NCBI RefSeq assembly: GCF_000021945.1
Contig: NC_011831.1
Coordinates: 310,001-374,000 of the forward strand
Source of the DNA: Chloroflexus aggregans DSM 9485
GTDB taxonomy: Bacteria; Chloroflexota; Chloroflexia; Chloroflexales; Chloroflexaceae
Direction: 5' to 3'
Length of the DNA: 64,000 bases
Positions 34,256 through 43,345 of this stretch are shown here, piece after piece. The position numbers were made by a program, and so were the translations under genes. Positions within the stretch are counted from its first letter, which is position 1; the number at the start of each line of letters is the position of its first letter. Below the pieces are notes generated by a model. That model saw only the letters and a list, made by a program, of their open reading frames with translations, ran no database searches and was not told the origin of the DNA.

Positions 34256-35257
34256 ATGGCCCGTGTCGGCATTTATGGCGCAACCGGATACACCGGAATT
34301 GAACTACTCAAGCTGCTCTTTCGCCATCCAGAGGTGGAGATTGCCTTTGCCACTGCTCGCTCGGCGGCAGGGCAACGCCTCAGCGAGGTCTTTCCAATTG
34401 TGAGCGATTTACGACTTGTTGCGGTGGAAGAGGTCGATCCTACCGGTGTCGATCTCGTCTTTACGTGTCTCCCGCACAATACCCCCGAGCTTATCCCGAT
34501 TGTGCAACGTTCACTTGCGGCCGGTGCGAAGGTGATCGATTTCTCCGATACCTTCCGAATCACCGACCCCAATACGTTCACAGCCCGACGGGGTAAACTA
34601 CACCCGGCACCAGAATTGCTTGCCATAGCGGTGTATGGCTTACCGGAACTCCACCGCGAACGGATTCGTCAGGGGCGGTTGGTAGCGAATACCGGATGTT
34701 ATCCGTTGACCGCCATTCTGCCACTGGTGCCATTAGTGCGCGCCAACCTGCTCGCCGACCCAACGGTAATTGTCGACAGCAAATCCGGCGTCTCCGGTGC
34801 CGGTCGTTCGCTATCGCTCAAAACCCATTTCGGTGAAACGCACGAGACGTTTAGTGCCTACAACGTCGGCCGCGTTCATCGCCATCTGGCCGAAATGGAG
34901 CAAGAGACCGGCTTGCACATTATCTTCGCACCACACCTCTTGCCCGTCTTCCGTGGCATCCTGTCAACGATATATGTCAACCTGAAACCGGATGTCGATG
35001 ACATGACGCTCGCTGCCGTCTACGCCGACGCTTACTCTACCGAACCGTTTGTTCACGTGTTACCGGCCGGTCGGCTACCGGAACTGCGCCACGTTCAACA
35101 TACCAATCATGTGGTCATCGGCCATCAGATGGTCGAACCGGGGCGAGCAATCGTGGTCGCAGTCGTCGACAATTTGGTCAAAGGCGCATCAGGACAGGCC
35201 GTGCAAAATATGAACCTGATGTTAGGTTTCCCCGAAACCACCGGATTACCCCTGTAA
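34256..35257 (+). CDS. argC: N-acetyl-gamma-glutamyl-phosphate reductase
   Basis: Cytoplasmic enzyme of 333 residues, third step of arginine synthesis: it reduces N-acetylglutamyl phosphate to the semialdehyde with NADPH. The NADP motif is VGIYGATGYTGIELL, the active-site Cys is in VANTGCYPLTAILP, and the C-terminal part has HTNHVVIGHQM and NLVKGASGQAVQNMNLM. The ATG at 34256 has GAGGAG seven bases upstream, which decides against the ATG at 34241. It stands alone, unlinked to the argJ-argH operon 6 kb away. argB and argD are not in the window. Confidence 0.96.
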   Translation: MARVGIYGATGYTGIELLKLLFRHPEVEIAFATARSAAGQRLSEVFPIVSDLRLVAVEEVDPTGVDLVFTCLPHNTPELIPIVQRSLAAGAKVIDFSDTFRITDPNTFTARRGKLHPAPELLAIAVYGLPELHRERIRQGRLVANTGCYPLTAILPLVPLVRANLLADPTVIVDSKSGVSGAGRSLSLKTHFGETHETFSAYNVGRVHRHLAEMEQETGLHIIFAPHLLPVFRGILSTIYVNLKPDVDDMTLAAVYADAYSTEPFVHVLPAGRLPELRHVQHTNHVVIGHQMVEPGRAIVVAVVDNLVKGASGQAVQNMNLMLGFPETTGLPL

Positions 35258-35258
35258 C

Positions 35259-35324
35259 GACGCACGGCAGGAGAGCCGCACTGCCGTGCGGCTCTCCTGC
35301 CGTGCGGCTCTCCTGCCGTGCGTC
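35259..35324. terminator. GC-rich palindrome with duplicated arm between argC and the ABC ATPase
   Basis: The left arm of 23 bases starts GACGCACGGCAGG. The right arm is its complement but with 16 bases (TGCGGCTCTCCTGCCG) duplicated in tandem. It lies one base after the argC stop and 17 bases from the stop of the convergent ABC gene, so it probably works as a bidirectional terminator. Confidence 0.65.
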
Positions 35325-35341
35325 CCCCCACCATTCATACA

Positions 35342-36448
35342 TTACGTCAACGCCTTTTCAGTCTCCCGATCGAAGATGTGCATCTTCTCCATATCGAAGA
35401 CGACCTCGATCGTATGACCGGTCCGAGCCGTTGAGCGCGGATCAAAGCGGCCAATGAATTCTTTGCCGCTATTCTCAACGTAGGCGTAGATTTCAGACCC
35501 CATCGGCTCAACCACGTTGACCGATGCTTTCACCTTCGCCCGCTCGTCCACGCCACGCGGCACATAATGGGCATCGTGTAGGTCTTCTGGGCGAATACCG
35601 AAATAGACCGTCTTGCCAATATGACTACTCACGTGATCGAGCTTGCTCTGTGGTACCGGTAAAACAAACTCTTTCCCGACCACAACACTTACCCCACCGT
35701 CAGTACGTTCGAGCCGTGCCTCGAAGAAGTTCATTGCCGGGCTGCCGATAAAACCGGCGACAAACATATTCGCCGGATGATCGTACAGATTCTGCGGTGT
35801 ATCGATCTGCTGCAAAATCCCATCACGCATCACCGCAATGCGCGAACCCATCGTCATCGCTTCGGTCTGGTCGTGGGTTACGTAGATGAAGGTAGTCTTG
35901 AGGCGTTGGTGGAGCTTGCTGATCTCGGCACGAGTTTGCACGCGCAGCTTGGCGTCAAGGTTCGAGAGCGGCTCGTCCATCAAGAAGACGGCCGGGTCGC
36001 GCACAATGGCCCGGCCAAGCGCGACTCGCTGACGTTGACCGCCGGATAGTGCTTTCGGCTTGCGGTCGAGCAAGTGGGCGATACTGAGCATCTCGGCTGC
36101 CTCTTTCACCCGCCGGTCGATTTCTGCCTTTGGGACGCGGCGCAGCTTGAGACCAAATGCCATGTTGTCATACACGCTCATGTGTGGGTAGAGAGCGTAT
36201 GACTGGAATACCATTGCGATGTCGCGATCTTTGGGTGGAATGTCGGTGACATCACGGTCGCCGATGAAGATACGGCCTTCGGTCACCTCTTCCAGGCCGG
36301 CCAGACAACGTAACGCTGTAGACTTCCCACAACCCGATGGTCCGACCAGTACGAGAAACTCCCCGTCGGCAATGTCAAGGTCGAGATTCTTGAGGACGGT
36401 TACTTCACCGAACCGCTTCCACACGTGATCGTACTTGATTGAGGCCAT
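35342..36448 (-). CDS. ABC transporter ATP-binding protein, MsmK/UgpC/MalK type
   Basis: ATPase of 368 residues that energises sugar uptake by binding to partner permeases at the membrane. Walker A is GPSGCGKST, the Q-loop is VFQSYALYPHMSVYDNM, the signature LSGGQRQRVALGRAI, Walker B FLMDEPLSNLDA and the switch His is in YVTHDQTEA. The C-terminal about 130 residues form the TOBE/OB regulatory domain of the MalK group (YFGIRPEDL). No permease or binding protein is nearby, so it is probably a shared ATPase serving several sugar transporters. The ATG at 36448 has AAGGAG nine bases upstream. It lies 34 bases behind the LacI gene. Confidence 0.93.
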   Translation of the reverse strand: MASIKYDHVWKRFGEVTVLKNLDLDIADGEFLVLVGPSGCGKSTALRCLAGLEEVTEGRIFIGDRDVTDIPPKDRDIAMVFQSYALYPHMSVYDNMAFGLKLRRVPKAEIDRRVKEAAEMLSIAHLLDRKPKALSGGQRQRVALGRAIVRDPAVFLMDEPLSNLDAKLRVQTRAEISKLHQRLKTTFIYVTHDQTEAMTMGSRIAVMRDGILQQIDTPQNLYDHPANMFVAGFIGSPAMNFFEARLERTDGGVSVVVGKEFVLPVPQSKLDHVSSHIGKTVYFGIRPEDLHDAHYVPRGVDERAKVKASVNVVEPMGSEIYAYVENSGKEFIGRFDPRSTARTGHTIEVVFDMEKMHIFDRETEKALT

Positions 36449-36482
36449 AACCGCTTACTCCTTGGCAAAACAGACGATGCCC

Positions 36483-37502
36483 CTAGTGAACCGCGCGTGA
36501 TGGCGCGGCAGTCGAATGACGGATAACCAACCGTAACGGCAACAACGTTACCGGCGGCGCCGGTCGTTGCTCGATATGGGCAATCAGATAACGAGCGAGT
36601 GTCGCACCGAGATCACGACGTGGCGCACGCAGGGTTGTCAACGGTGGGAAGGTATGCGCAGCGAGTGGCAGATCGTCGCAACCGACGACCGATATATCAC
36701 GACCTACCGTGAGGCCGACATCGCGGATGGCGTGCATTGCCCCAAACGCAAGCATATCACTTGCTGCCAGCACCGCCGTAGGTGGCGTGCGGGCCGCCAA
36801 TAGCTCTTGCATTGCGACCATGCCATCATCTTCACTGCTACCGGCTTCAATGACCAACGCTGCTTCACGACGTAGACCGGCGGCATGTAACGCAGCGCTA
36901 TATCCGGCGTAAAACGGTTCGCTGATGCTGAGATACGATGGAGCCGCTAACAGCGCAATCCGCCGATGACCAAGCCGGATCAGATGTTGGGTCGCCTGCT
37001 CTGCCCCGGTGCGGAGGTCGCAGCCGACAATCGGACATGTAACGCCGGCTACCGGCGCACCAATGGCGATAGTAGCAACTCGTGCCGCGGTCAGTAACGC
37101 CGGCCGATCATCCTCGATCTGTAAATCGAAGAGCACAAGACCGTCAACCCGGCCACTACGCGCGAGGCGCACGGCTAATTCAGTTTCGCTTTCGGTATCG
37201 GTGGGGGCAGCCAGCAAGAGGCAATAACCGGCCGTCGTAGCCGCTTCGCTGAGGCCGGCGATGATTTCAGCCGTAGCCGGATCGGCTAACCGCCCGGCAA
37301 TGCCAGGCGCAACGACGCCAATGGTGCGGGAACGGGTGCGGAGGGAGCGGGCACTATGGTTGGGTTGGTAGCCCAGTTCGGCAATTGCCGCCAGTACGCG
37401 CTCGCGGGTGGCTTCACTGACCACACCGGTGCCGTTGAGAACATACGAGACGGTAGCGGTTGATACGTGTGCGCGCCGGGCGACATCTCTGATGGTAGCC
37501 AC
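36483..37502 (-). CDS. LacI-family transcriptional regulator
   Basis: Repressor of 339 residues. The N-terminal helix-turn-helix and hinge are textbook: TIRDVARRAHVSTATVSYVL, then RERVLAAIAELGYQPN. The rest is a periplasmic-binding-protein-like effector domain (GVVAPGIAGRL, VDGLVLFDLQ, HLIRLGHRRIALLA, SVVGCDDLPLAAHTFPPLTT). It probably controls the shared sugar ATPase gene downstream and itself. The GTG at 37502 has GGAG eight bases upstream. Two mirror-image operators overlap its promoter. Confidence 0.93.
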   Translation of the reverse strand: MATIRDVARRAHVSTATVSYVLNGTGVVSEATRERVLAAIAELGYQPNHSARSLRTRSRTIGVVAPGIAGRLADPATAEIIAGLSEAATTAGYCLLLAAPTDTESETELAVRLARSGRVDGLVLFDLQIEDDRPALLTAARVATIAIGAPVAGVTCPIVGCDLRTGAEQATQHLIRLGHRRIALLAAPSYLSISEPFYAGYSAALHAAGLRREAALVIEAGSSEDDGMVAMQELLAARTPPTAVLAASDMLAFGAMHAIRDVGLTVGRDISVVGCDDLPLAAHTFPPLTTLRAPRRDLGATLARYLIAHIEQRPAPPVTLLPLRLVIRHSTAAPSRAVH

Positions 37503-37526
37503 AACGGTTACTCCACACTTCGATAA

Positions 37527-37556
37527 CTTAACCGATTAACCACTTAATCGGTTAAG
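37527..37556. promoter_or_regulatory. Double LacI-type operator
   Basis: Perfect 13-base arms around CCAC. Each arm contains a LacI-like site, TTAACCGATTAA and its complement TTAATCGGTTAA, with the central CG typical of the family. It covers the expected transcription start of the LacI gene, so autorepression is likely. Confidence 0.75.
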
Positions 37557-37559
37557 TAG

Positions 37560-37589
37560 ACTATAGCACGTGGTAACGACCTTTGTCAA
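37560..37589 (-). promoter_or_regulatory. Promoter of the LacI gene
   Basis: TTGACA (37584-37589) and TATAGT (37560-37565) on the minus strand with an 18-base spacer, and TGC directly before the -10 box. Confidence 0.75.
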
Positions 37590-37633
37590 GCACACCATCA
37601 GCCCAGATCGTCACTCATCACCACAAATACATT

Positions 37634-37663
37634 GAGCGGGGTCCATGCTCACGTACCCCGCTC
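37634..37663 (-). terminator. Hairpin behind the alpha/beta hydrolase gene
   Basis: Nine-base arms GAGCGGGGT and ACCCCGCTC with a 12-base loop, 31 bases past the hydrolase stop. The bases after it on the minus strand are moderately T-rich (AATGTATTTG). Confidence 0.55.
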
Positions 37664-37694
37664 GTTCTGCTGCTCCACTTCGCCATCAGATGTC

Positions 37695-38672
37695 TTATTC
37701 CCCGAACCACGCACGGATCAGCCGCCGACACTCATTCGGATGCTCTATCGGTGGCAGATGACCACAGGCCGGGATAAGCTCACGCCTGGCCGTCGCTATG
37801 AGTGTCTGTGCCGCTGCCAGCTCTGCCGGCCGTACCGGCCGATCTGCTTCACCGCCGATCAGGAGTGTCGGCGCATTAATGGTCTGCAATCGCCGCTTCA
37901 AAAGCGGATCGGCGGCCATTGTCTGCATGGTGATATCCATGCGACCATCGGCACGACCATGGTCGGCCAGGTACGCTTCCCACAACGCCGGATCTGCCGG
38001 CGGACCGGCCATGAGCCACGCTGCCATCAGTTGATCGATGGCCGGCATGCCCACAGCCCAACCGGCCCATGTGTTGATCATCGGGCGGGCAAGACCGAGG
38101 AAGAGGTCGATCGGTGTACGCACAACAGCCAGGGTGAGGACATCAGGCGTGCCCGGCCGAACTCCAAAACTAACGAGGATCAGCTTGCCGACCCGAGCCG
38201 GTTGCGTGGCTGCAACCGTTGCAGCGACTCCTGCCCCAAGCCCGTGCCCCATCAGATCGAAGCGACGTAGCCCCATGGCATTGGCAAAGGCTACCACCTC
38301 ATCGGCCAGCGTCGCCAGCGTCGGTGCTCCACCACGCGCCGGTGAACCACCACACCCCGGCAGATCGATCGCGTAGCCGGTACGAATGTCGGCTAAACCG
38401 ATCAGTACGTCACGCCATAACTGACCTGAGGCACCCACACCATGGATTGCGATCAGTGGCACGCCTTCGCCGACCCGACGGTAGTACAGTGGCCCGTTTG
38501 CCGTCCGCACGACTGCCGTCTGAACCGTGGCCTGTGTGGTCGACAACCGCAAACCCTGTCCGCGGACAATCTCGTTACTCGCCGGTGACGTTTCACCAAC
38601 CTCTGCCTGAGACGGTACTGAAAGACGTAATCCTTGCCCGCGTCGGATCGGCCCGTGCATTTCATCTGCCAT
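37695..38672 (-). CDS. Alpha/beta hydrolase fold protein lacking the nucleophile serine
   Basis: Protein of 325 residues. The fold is clear: oxyanion strand LIAIHGVGASGQLW, IDLPGCGGSPARGG, acid residue in LLIGGEADRPV and the catalytic His in PACGHLPPIEHP. The nucleophile elbow, however, reads LMGHGLGAG, where active enzymes have GHSLGG; the DNA codon is GGG. The N-terminus carries RGQGLRLS twice (near residues 10 and 37), a short duplication outside the fold. The ATG at 38672 has GGAGGA five bases upstream and overlaps the end of the ParA gene by 11 bases, so the two are translationally coupled. It may be a binding or scaffolding protein rather than an esterase. Confidence 0.8.
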   Translation of the reverse strand: MADEMHGPIRRGQGLRLSVPSQAEVGETSPASNEIVRGQGLRLSTTQATVQTAVVRTANGPLYYRRVGEGVPLIAIHGVGASGQLWRDVLIGLADIRTGYAIDLPGCGGSPARGGAPTLATLADEVVAFANAMGLRRFDLMGHGLGAGVAATVAATQPARVGKLILVSFGVRPGTPDVLTLAVVRTPIDLFLGLARPMINTWAGWAVGMPAIDQLMAAWLMAGPPADPALWEAYLADHGRADGRMDITMQTMAADPLLKRRLQTINAPTLLIGGEADRPVRPAELAAAQTLIATARRELIPACGHLPPIEHPNECRRLIRAWFGE

Positions 38673-39426
38673 ACCGTTCCTCCAATTCAGTTGCCAGTTC
38701 AGCATACGCCTTCGCTCCCGTACTGTTCGGCGCAAAGGTAGCAATCGGTACGCCGGCAGCCGGTGCTTCGGCGAGACGAATGGTAAAGGGTATGACGGTC
38801 GTAAAGACGAGATCACCGTACTGCGCCCGTACCTGCTGCTCAACCTGCTGGCTCAGGTTGGTCCGTCGGTCGGCCATCGTGCAAATGATGCCACCCAGCC
38901 GAAGCGGTGGATTAATCTCACGTACCAGTTCGATGGTCGCCTCGAGCTGTGGCAGTGCCCGTAGAGCGTAAGCGTGCAGTTGCAACGGTGCCATGACCGA
39001 CTCGGCAGCGGCTAATGCGTTTAGAGTAAACAAGCCTAAACTGGGCGGTGGATCGAACAGGATATAATCGTACTCGTTTTGCACAGCCCGCAACGCTTTA
39101 CGCAAGAGTAATTCACGCCCGACCCGTCCTGATAATTCGAGTTCGGCACCGGCCAGATCGAGTGAGGCCGGGATGAGATCAAGGTGATCGGCGATCGAGC
39201 GGGTTGCGAAACCGATGCCGTGCTCCGGGTTAAGCAGCACTTCATACACGCTATACGTTACGGTGTTGAGATCGACGCCCAACCCCTGTGTCAGGTTAGC
39301 CTGTGGGTCAAGATCGACCAACAACACCCGCCGCTCCCGGTTGGCCAGCATAACGCCGAGATTGAGGGCCGTCGTTGTTTTACCCACACCACCTTTTTGC
39401 ATTGCCAGGGCGATGGTACGAGCCAT
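38662..39426 (-). CDS. ParA/Soj-family ATPase, orphan
   Basis: Cytoplasmic ATPase of 254 residues. The deviant Walker A QKGGVGKTTTALNLG is at residues 10-20, LLVDLDPQANLTQGL follows, then FDPPPSLGLFTLNAL and the C-terminal ELATELEERYG. Such proteins position chromosomes, plasmids or other cargo over the nucleoid. No ParB is adjacent; the partner is a catalytically doubtful alpha/beta hydrolase. The ATG at 39426 has GGTGGAG five bases upstream. Confidence 0.92.
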   Translation of the reverse strand: MARTIALAMQKGGVGKTTTALNLGVMLANRERRVLLVDLDPQANLTQGLGVDLNTVTYSVYEVLLNPEHGIGFATRSIADHLDLIPASLDLAGAELELSGRVGRELLLRKALRAVQNEYDYILFDPPPSLGLFTLNALAAAESVMAPLQLHAYALRALPQLEATIELVREINPPLRLGGIICTMADRRTNLSQQVEQQVRAQYGDLVFTTVIPFTIRLAEAPAAGVPIATFAPNSTGAKAYAELATELEERYGR

Positions 39427-39589
39427 ACCTGCTCCACCGCTTCACCAAAACGTGCCCGAACATAGTTGATTGTACCGTTAAGAGTAACATCAGGCCATAG
39501 TTGACATTCCGTCCGTAACATTCCATAATCGCGTTGAAAACAGATGATTACCTACACGTTACTTCCTGTTACTGTGCCAGGGAACTGCT

Positions 39590-41095
39590 ATGAAAAAACT
39601 TGGCGTGATCGACCTCGGTTCGAATACGACGCGGCTCATTGTGATGGCGTATGAGCCGGGATATAGCTTTCGCCTCACCGATGAAGTCAGTGAAACGGTG
39701 CGCCTCGCGGAGGGGATTGGGCCGTCTCGTATGCTGCAACCGACACCCATTCGCCGTGCCGTCGAAGCGCTGCATATGTTCTACTCACTCTGTCAGTCGA
39801 CCGGTGTCGATCAGGTGATCGCCGTCGGAACGAGTGCCATCCGCGAAGCCGCCAATCAAGCTGAGTTTTGGACGGCGTTGCGCGAGGTAACAGCGCTCGA
39901 CTTACGGATTATCTCGGCAGAAGAGGAGGCATATTTTGGCTATTTGGGTGCGATCAACGCTTTACCCCTTCATACCGGCGCCCTGTTCGATACCGGTGGC
40001 GGTTCGACCCAGGTCATGGCGGTGCGCAATCGTGAACTCACCCAGAGTTTTTCTGTGCAAGCCGGTGTCGTCCGCTTTACCGAGCAGTACGTGCAGAGTG
40101 ATCCGGTCAGCCGCGCCGATCTCCGCCGGTTGCGTGAGGCCGCGCACACAGCATTTGCCCCGATCGATTGGATCGCCGACCTCAGCGACGGTAAATTGGG
40201 CGGGATTGGAGGCACCGTGCGTCAACTGGCCCGGATTGATCAAAAAATGCGCCATTACCCACTTGAACGGGTGCATGGCTATGTCCTCTCCCGTGAGGCG
40301 ATCGAACGCATCATTGAAGAATTGGCCCGTCGCTCGCGCCGCGATCGTTTGCAGATCCCGGGAATGAAAGAGGAGCGGGTAGATATTACCTTGGCCGGTG
40401 CCGTGATTATTGCCACATTGATGGATCGCGGAGGATTTTCTAGCCTGCTGGTGAGCGGACAAGGTGTGCGCGAAGGTATTTTCTATCAGCACTTCCTCGC
40501 CGATCAACCGCAACCCTTGATCGCCGATCCACGACGTTTCAGCGTGCTCAATCTCGCTCATCTCACCCACTACGAACCACAGCACTGCGAGCGTGTTGCC
40601 CACCTGAGTCTGTCGTTGTTCGATCAGTTAGCACCCCTCCACGGCTATGGTGCCTGGGAACGTGAGCTACTCGGCTATGCCGCCATTCTTCACGACATCG
40701 GTATCAGTGTTGGCTATTACGACCATCACAAACACGGTGAGTACCTCATCCACAACGCAACGTTGCTCGGCTTCAGTCATCGCGAGATCGTGATTATCGC
40801 CAGTTTGGTACGTAATCATCGCAAGGGCTGGGGTGAATTAGCCCCCTACGCGCCCATCCTAACCCCAGATGACGAAACCCGCATCGCGCGTCTGAGTGCG
40901 ATGCTGCGCCTGTCCGAATACCTTGAGCGGAGCAAAAGTCAGATCGTGCGCGATGTGCGCGTACAACTCGGCGAAGAGATCGTCATTGACATTCTGGCCG
41001 ATGGTGATGCGCACGTTGAAATCTGGGAAGCCTCGCGCCGGAGTGGATTGCTCCGACGTAGCTTCGGGCGTGATGTGCAGATCAGAGCCGCATGA
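39590..41095 (+). CDS. Ppx/GppA exopolyphosphatase family protein with HD domain
   Basis: Protein of 501 residues. The N-terminal actin-like domain begins GVIDLGSNTTRLIVM and has FDTGGGSTQ and LGGIGGTVRQLA; residues 330-480 form an HD domain with AILHDIGISVGYYDHHKHG. It probably degrades polyphosphate or (p)ppGpp in stress metabolism. GGA lies ten bases before the ATG. It is divergent from the ParA gene, with 163 bases between them in which no clear promoter is seen. Confidence 0.92.
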   Translation: MKKLGVIDLGSNTTRLIVMAYEPGYSFRLTDEVSETVRLAEGIGPSRMLQPTPIRRAVEALHMFYSLCQSTGVDQVIAVGTSAIREAANQAEFWTALREVTALDLRIISAEEEAYFGYLGAINALPLHTGALFDTGGGSTQVMAVRNRELTQSFSVQAGVVRFTEQYVQSDPVSRADLRRLREAAHTAFAPIDWIADLSDGKLGGIGGTVRQLARIDQKMRHYPLERVHGYVLSREAIERIIEELARRSRRDRLQIPGMKEERVDITLAGAVIIATLMDRGGFSSLLVSGQGVREGIFYQHFLADQPQPLIADPRRFSVLNLAHLTHYEPQHCERVAHLSLSLFDQLAPLHGYGAWERELLGYAAILHDIGISVGYYDHHKHGEYLIHNATLLGFSHREIVIIASLVRNHRKGWGELAPYAPILTPDDETRIARLSAMLRLSEYLERSKSQIVRDVRVQLGEEIVIDILADGDAHVEIWEASRRSGLLRRSFGRDVQIRAA

Positions 41096-41100
41096 GCGTA

Positions 41101-41109
41101 TGCTATAAT
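41101..41109 (+). promoter_or_regulatory. Extended -10 promoter of nrdR
   Basis: TGC-TATAAT, an optimal extended -10 element, 30 bases before the nrdR ATG and just after the preceding stop codon. No NrdR-box pair is evident here. Confidence 0.65.
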
Positions 41110-41138
41110 GCTTTAAAGGAACAAAGAGGAAGTTGTTC

Positions 41139-41663
41139 ATGCGGTGCCCAATTTGCCACTTTCCAGAGACCGATGTGATCGATACCCGTAAGCTGTATGA
41201 GGGCGAGGTGATCCGTCGCCGGCGAAAATGCCGCGCCTGCGGACGACGGTTTACTACCTACGAGCGGATCGAATCGGTTAGTCTGATGGTTGTCAAAAAG
41301 GACGGCACCCGCGAACCGTATGATCGCGAGAAGATCGCCCGCGGTGTGCGCACCGCCTGTTACCGTCGCCCTGTTTCGGCTGATGCGATCGAGCAATTGG
41401 TCAATGAAGTAGAAACGGCAGTGATGGCAACCGATCAGCAAGAAATTAGCTCGCAATTCATCGGCGATGCGGTGATGCGCCGATTACGCGATCTCGATGA
41501 AGTGGCTTATATCCGGTTTGCGTCGGTGTATCGCTCGTTCGCCGATATCGGTAAGCTCCGGGAAGCAGTTGACGAATTGTTAGAACGCGAAGGTACCCGG
41601 AACGGTCATTCATCGGCTGCCACCACCGATCAGGGCACCACCGATAACCACAGCCGTATGTAA
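41139..41663 (+). CDS. nrdR: Transcriptional repressor NrdR
   Basis: Regulator of ribonucleotide reductase genes, 174 residues. The N-terminal zinc ribbon uses CPIC and CRAC with [10 protein letters not shown], and an ATP-cone domain follows ([20 protein letters not shown]). It senses dATP/ATP. The ATG at 139 of the 41 kb block (41139) is preceded by GAGG nine bases upstream. It heads a run of same-strand genes to acpP, with gaps of 23 and six bases to the next two. Confidence 0.96.
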   Translation: MRCPICHFPETDVIDTRKLYEGEVIRRRRKCRACGRRFTTYERIESVSLMVVKKDGTREPYDREKIARGVRTACYRRPVSADAIEQLVNEVETAVMATDQQEISSQFIGDAVMRRLRDLDEVAYIRFASVYRSFADIGKLREAVDELLEREGTRNGHSSAATTDQGTTDNHSRM

Positions 41664-41686
41664 TCGTCAGATAAGGATTTGGGACT

Positions 41687-42586
41687 ATGAACGTCGAAAC
41701 GACACCACAACCGGTGTCAGAACCAACCGTAAAACCGTCGTTATGGCAACGGATCGTTCATTCGTTTCGGGCCATCGAGTGGCTTCAGGTGCTGCTGGTT
41801 GGCCTGATTACGGCCATTGCATGGTGTTCGCTCTTCTTGGCCAATAATTTCTTGCAGATTTTAGCCGGTGTCGTGCCGGTGTTGGCCGGGATCTATCTCG
41901 GTCGCAAGATTCGGAGTGAACCGTTAGCCAACGGTCTTGCCCTTGGCATAGTAACGTTTCTCTTCGGCTTGGCGATCATGGCCGGTTACGGGCTGGTCGG
42001 TGAGGCCGGTATCGCTCCGATGCCGATCATCCAACTCGACACCGCGCAGCCGCCGGCTCCCGCTACACTGATAGATTTACTTACCATCTATTTCATCTTC
42101 TCGGCATTTGCCCTTATTCCATTCCCGGCGTTTGGCACCGTGATGTCGGCACGGGCCGAAGAGCGGAATCGCCAGATGCAACGAGAAATCGCCGAACGCG
42201 GCGGACGCCTCGAACGCCCCGGTGTGGTCCGCACGCTCGAAGACCTGCAAGGACTGTCGCTGCCTCAGTTGGGGTCGTATGTGCTGAACCTCTTTCGCAA
42301 GAAGGGCTTTGAGTTTACGGATTATCGTTTTACCGATAAAGATAAACACCTCGATCTCTTCCTTTCTTACGAAGGCGTGCCGTATCTCCTCCGCCTCTCG
42401 GTGGCCGATAAGGTCCGACCCGGTACCCTCGAGAGTTTGTTGCAAGATATGAAACGGCTGGGTGTGCCAAAAGGTGTTGTTATTACGTCAACTGAATTTA
42501 CGCCCGATACCGTCAAAGCGGCCGGTGGCCGCCGTAATGTGATCCTGATCGATGGCAAGACGCTGTTTGCGATTGCAGAGGGGTAG
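41687..42586 (+). CDS. Membrane protein with degenerate Mrr-type nuclease domain
   Basis: Protein of 299 residues. Residues about 24-150 hold four hydrophobic segments; a charged linker follows (RAEERNRQMQREIAERGG), and the last about 115 residues resemble the Mrr restriction-endonuclease fold: LPQLGSYVLNLFRKKGFEF, KHLDLFLSYEG, VPKGVVITSTEFTPDTVKA, ILIDGKTLFAIAE. The acidic residue is present, but the usual QCK or ECK strand reads LLRLS, so the catalytic Lys is missing. It is probably a membrane-tethered nucleic-acid or protein binding domain. It is 23 bases after nrdR and six before fabG. Confidence 0.7.
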   Translation: MNVETTPQPVSEPTVKPSLWQRIVHSFRAIEWLQVLLVGLITAIAWCSLFLANNFLQILAGVVPVLAGIYLGRKIRSEPLANGLALGIVTFLFGLAIMAGYGLVGEAGIAPMPIIQLDTAQPPAPATLIDLLTIYFIFSAFALIPFPAFGTVMSARAEERNRQMQREIAERGGRLERPGVVRTLEDLQGLSLPQLGSYVLNLFRKKGFEFTDYRFTDKDKHLDLFLSYEGVPYLLRLSVADKVRPGTLESLLQDMKRLGVPKGVVITSTEFTPDTVKAAGGRRNVILIDGKTLFAIAEG

Positions 42587-43344
<758 letters not shown>

Positions 43345-43345
<1 letters not shown>

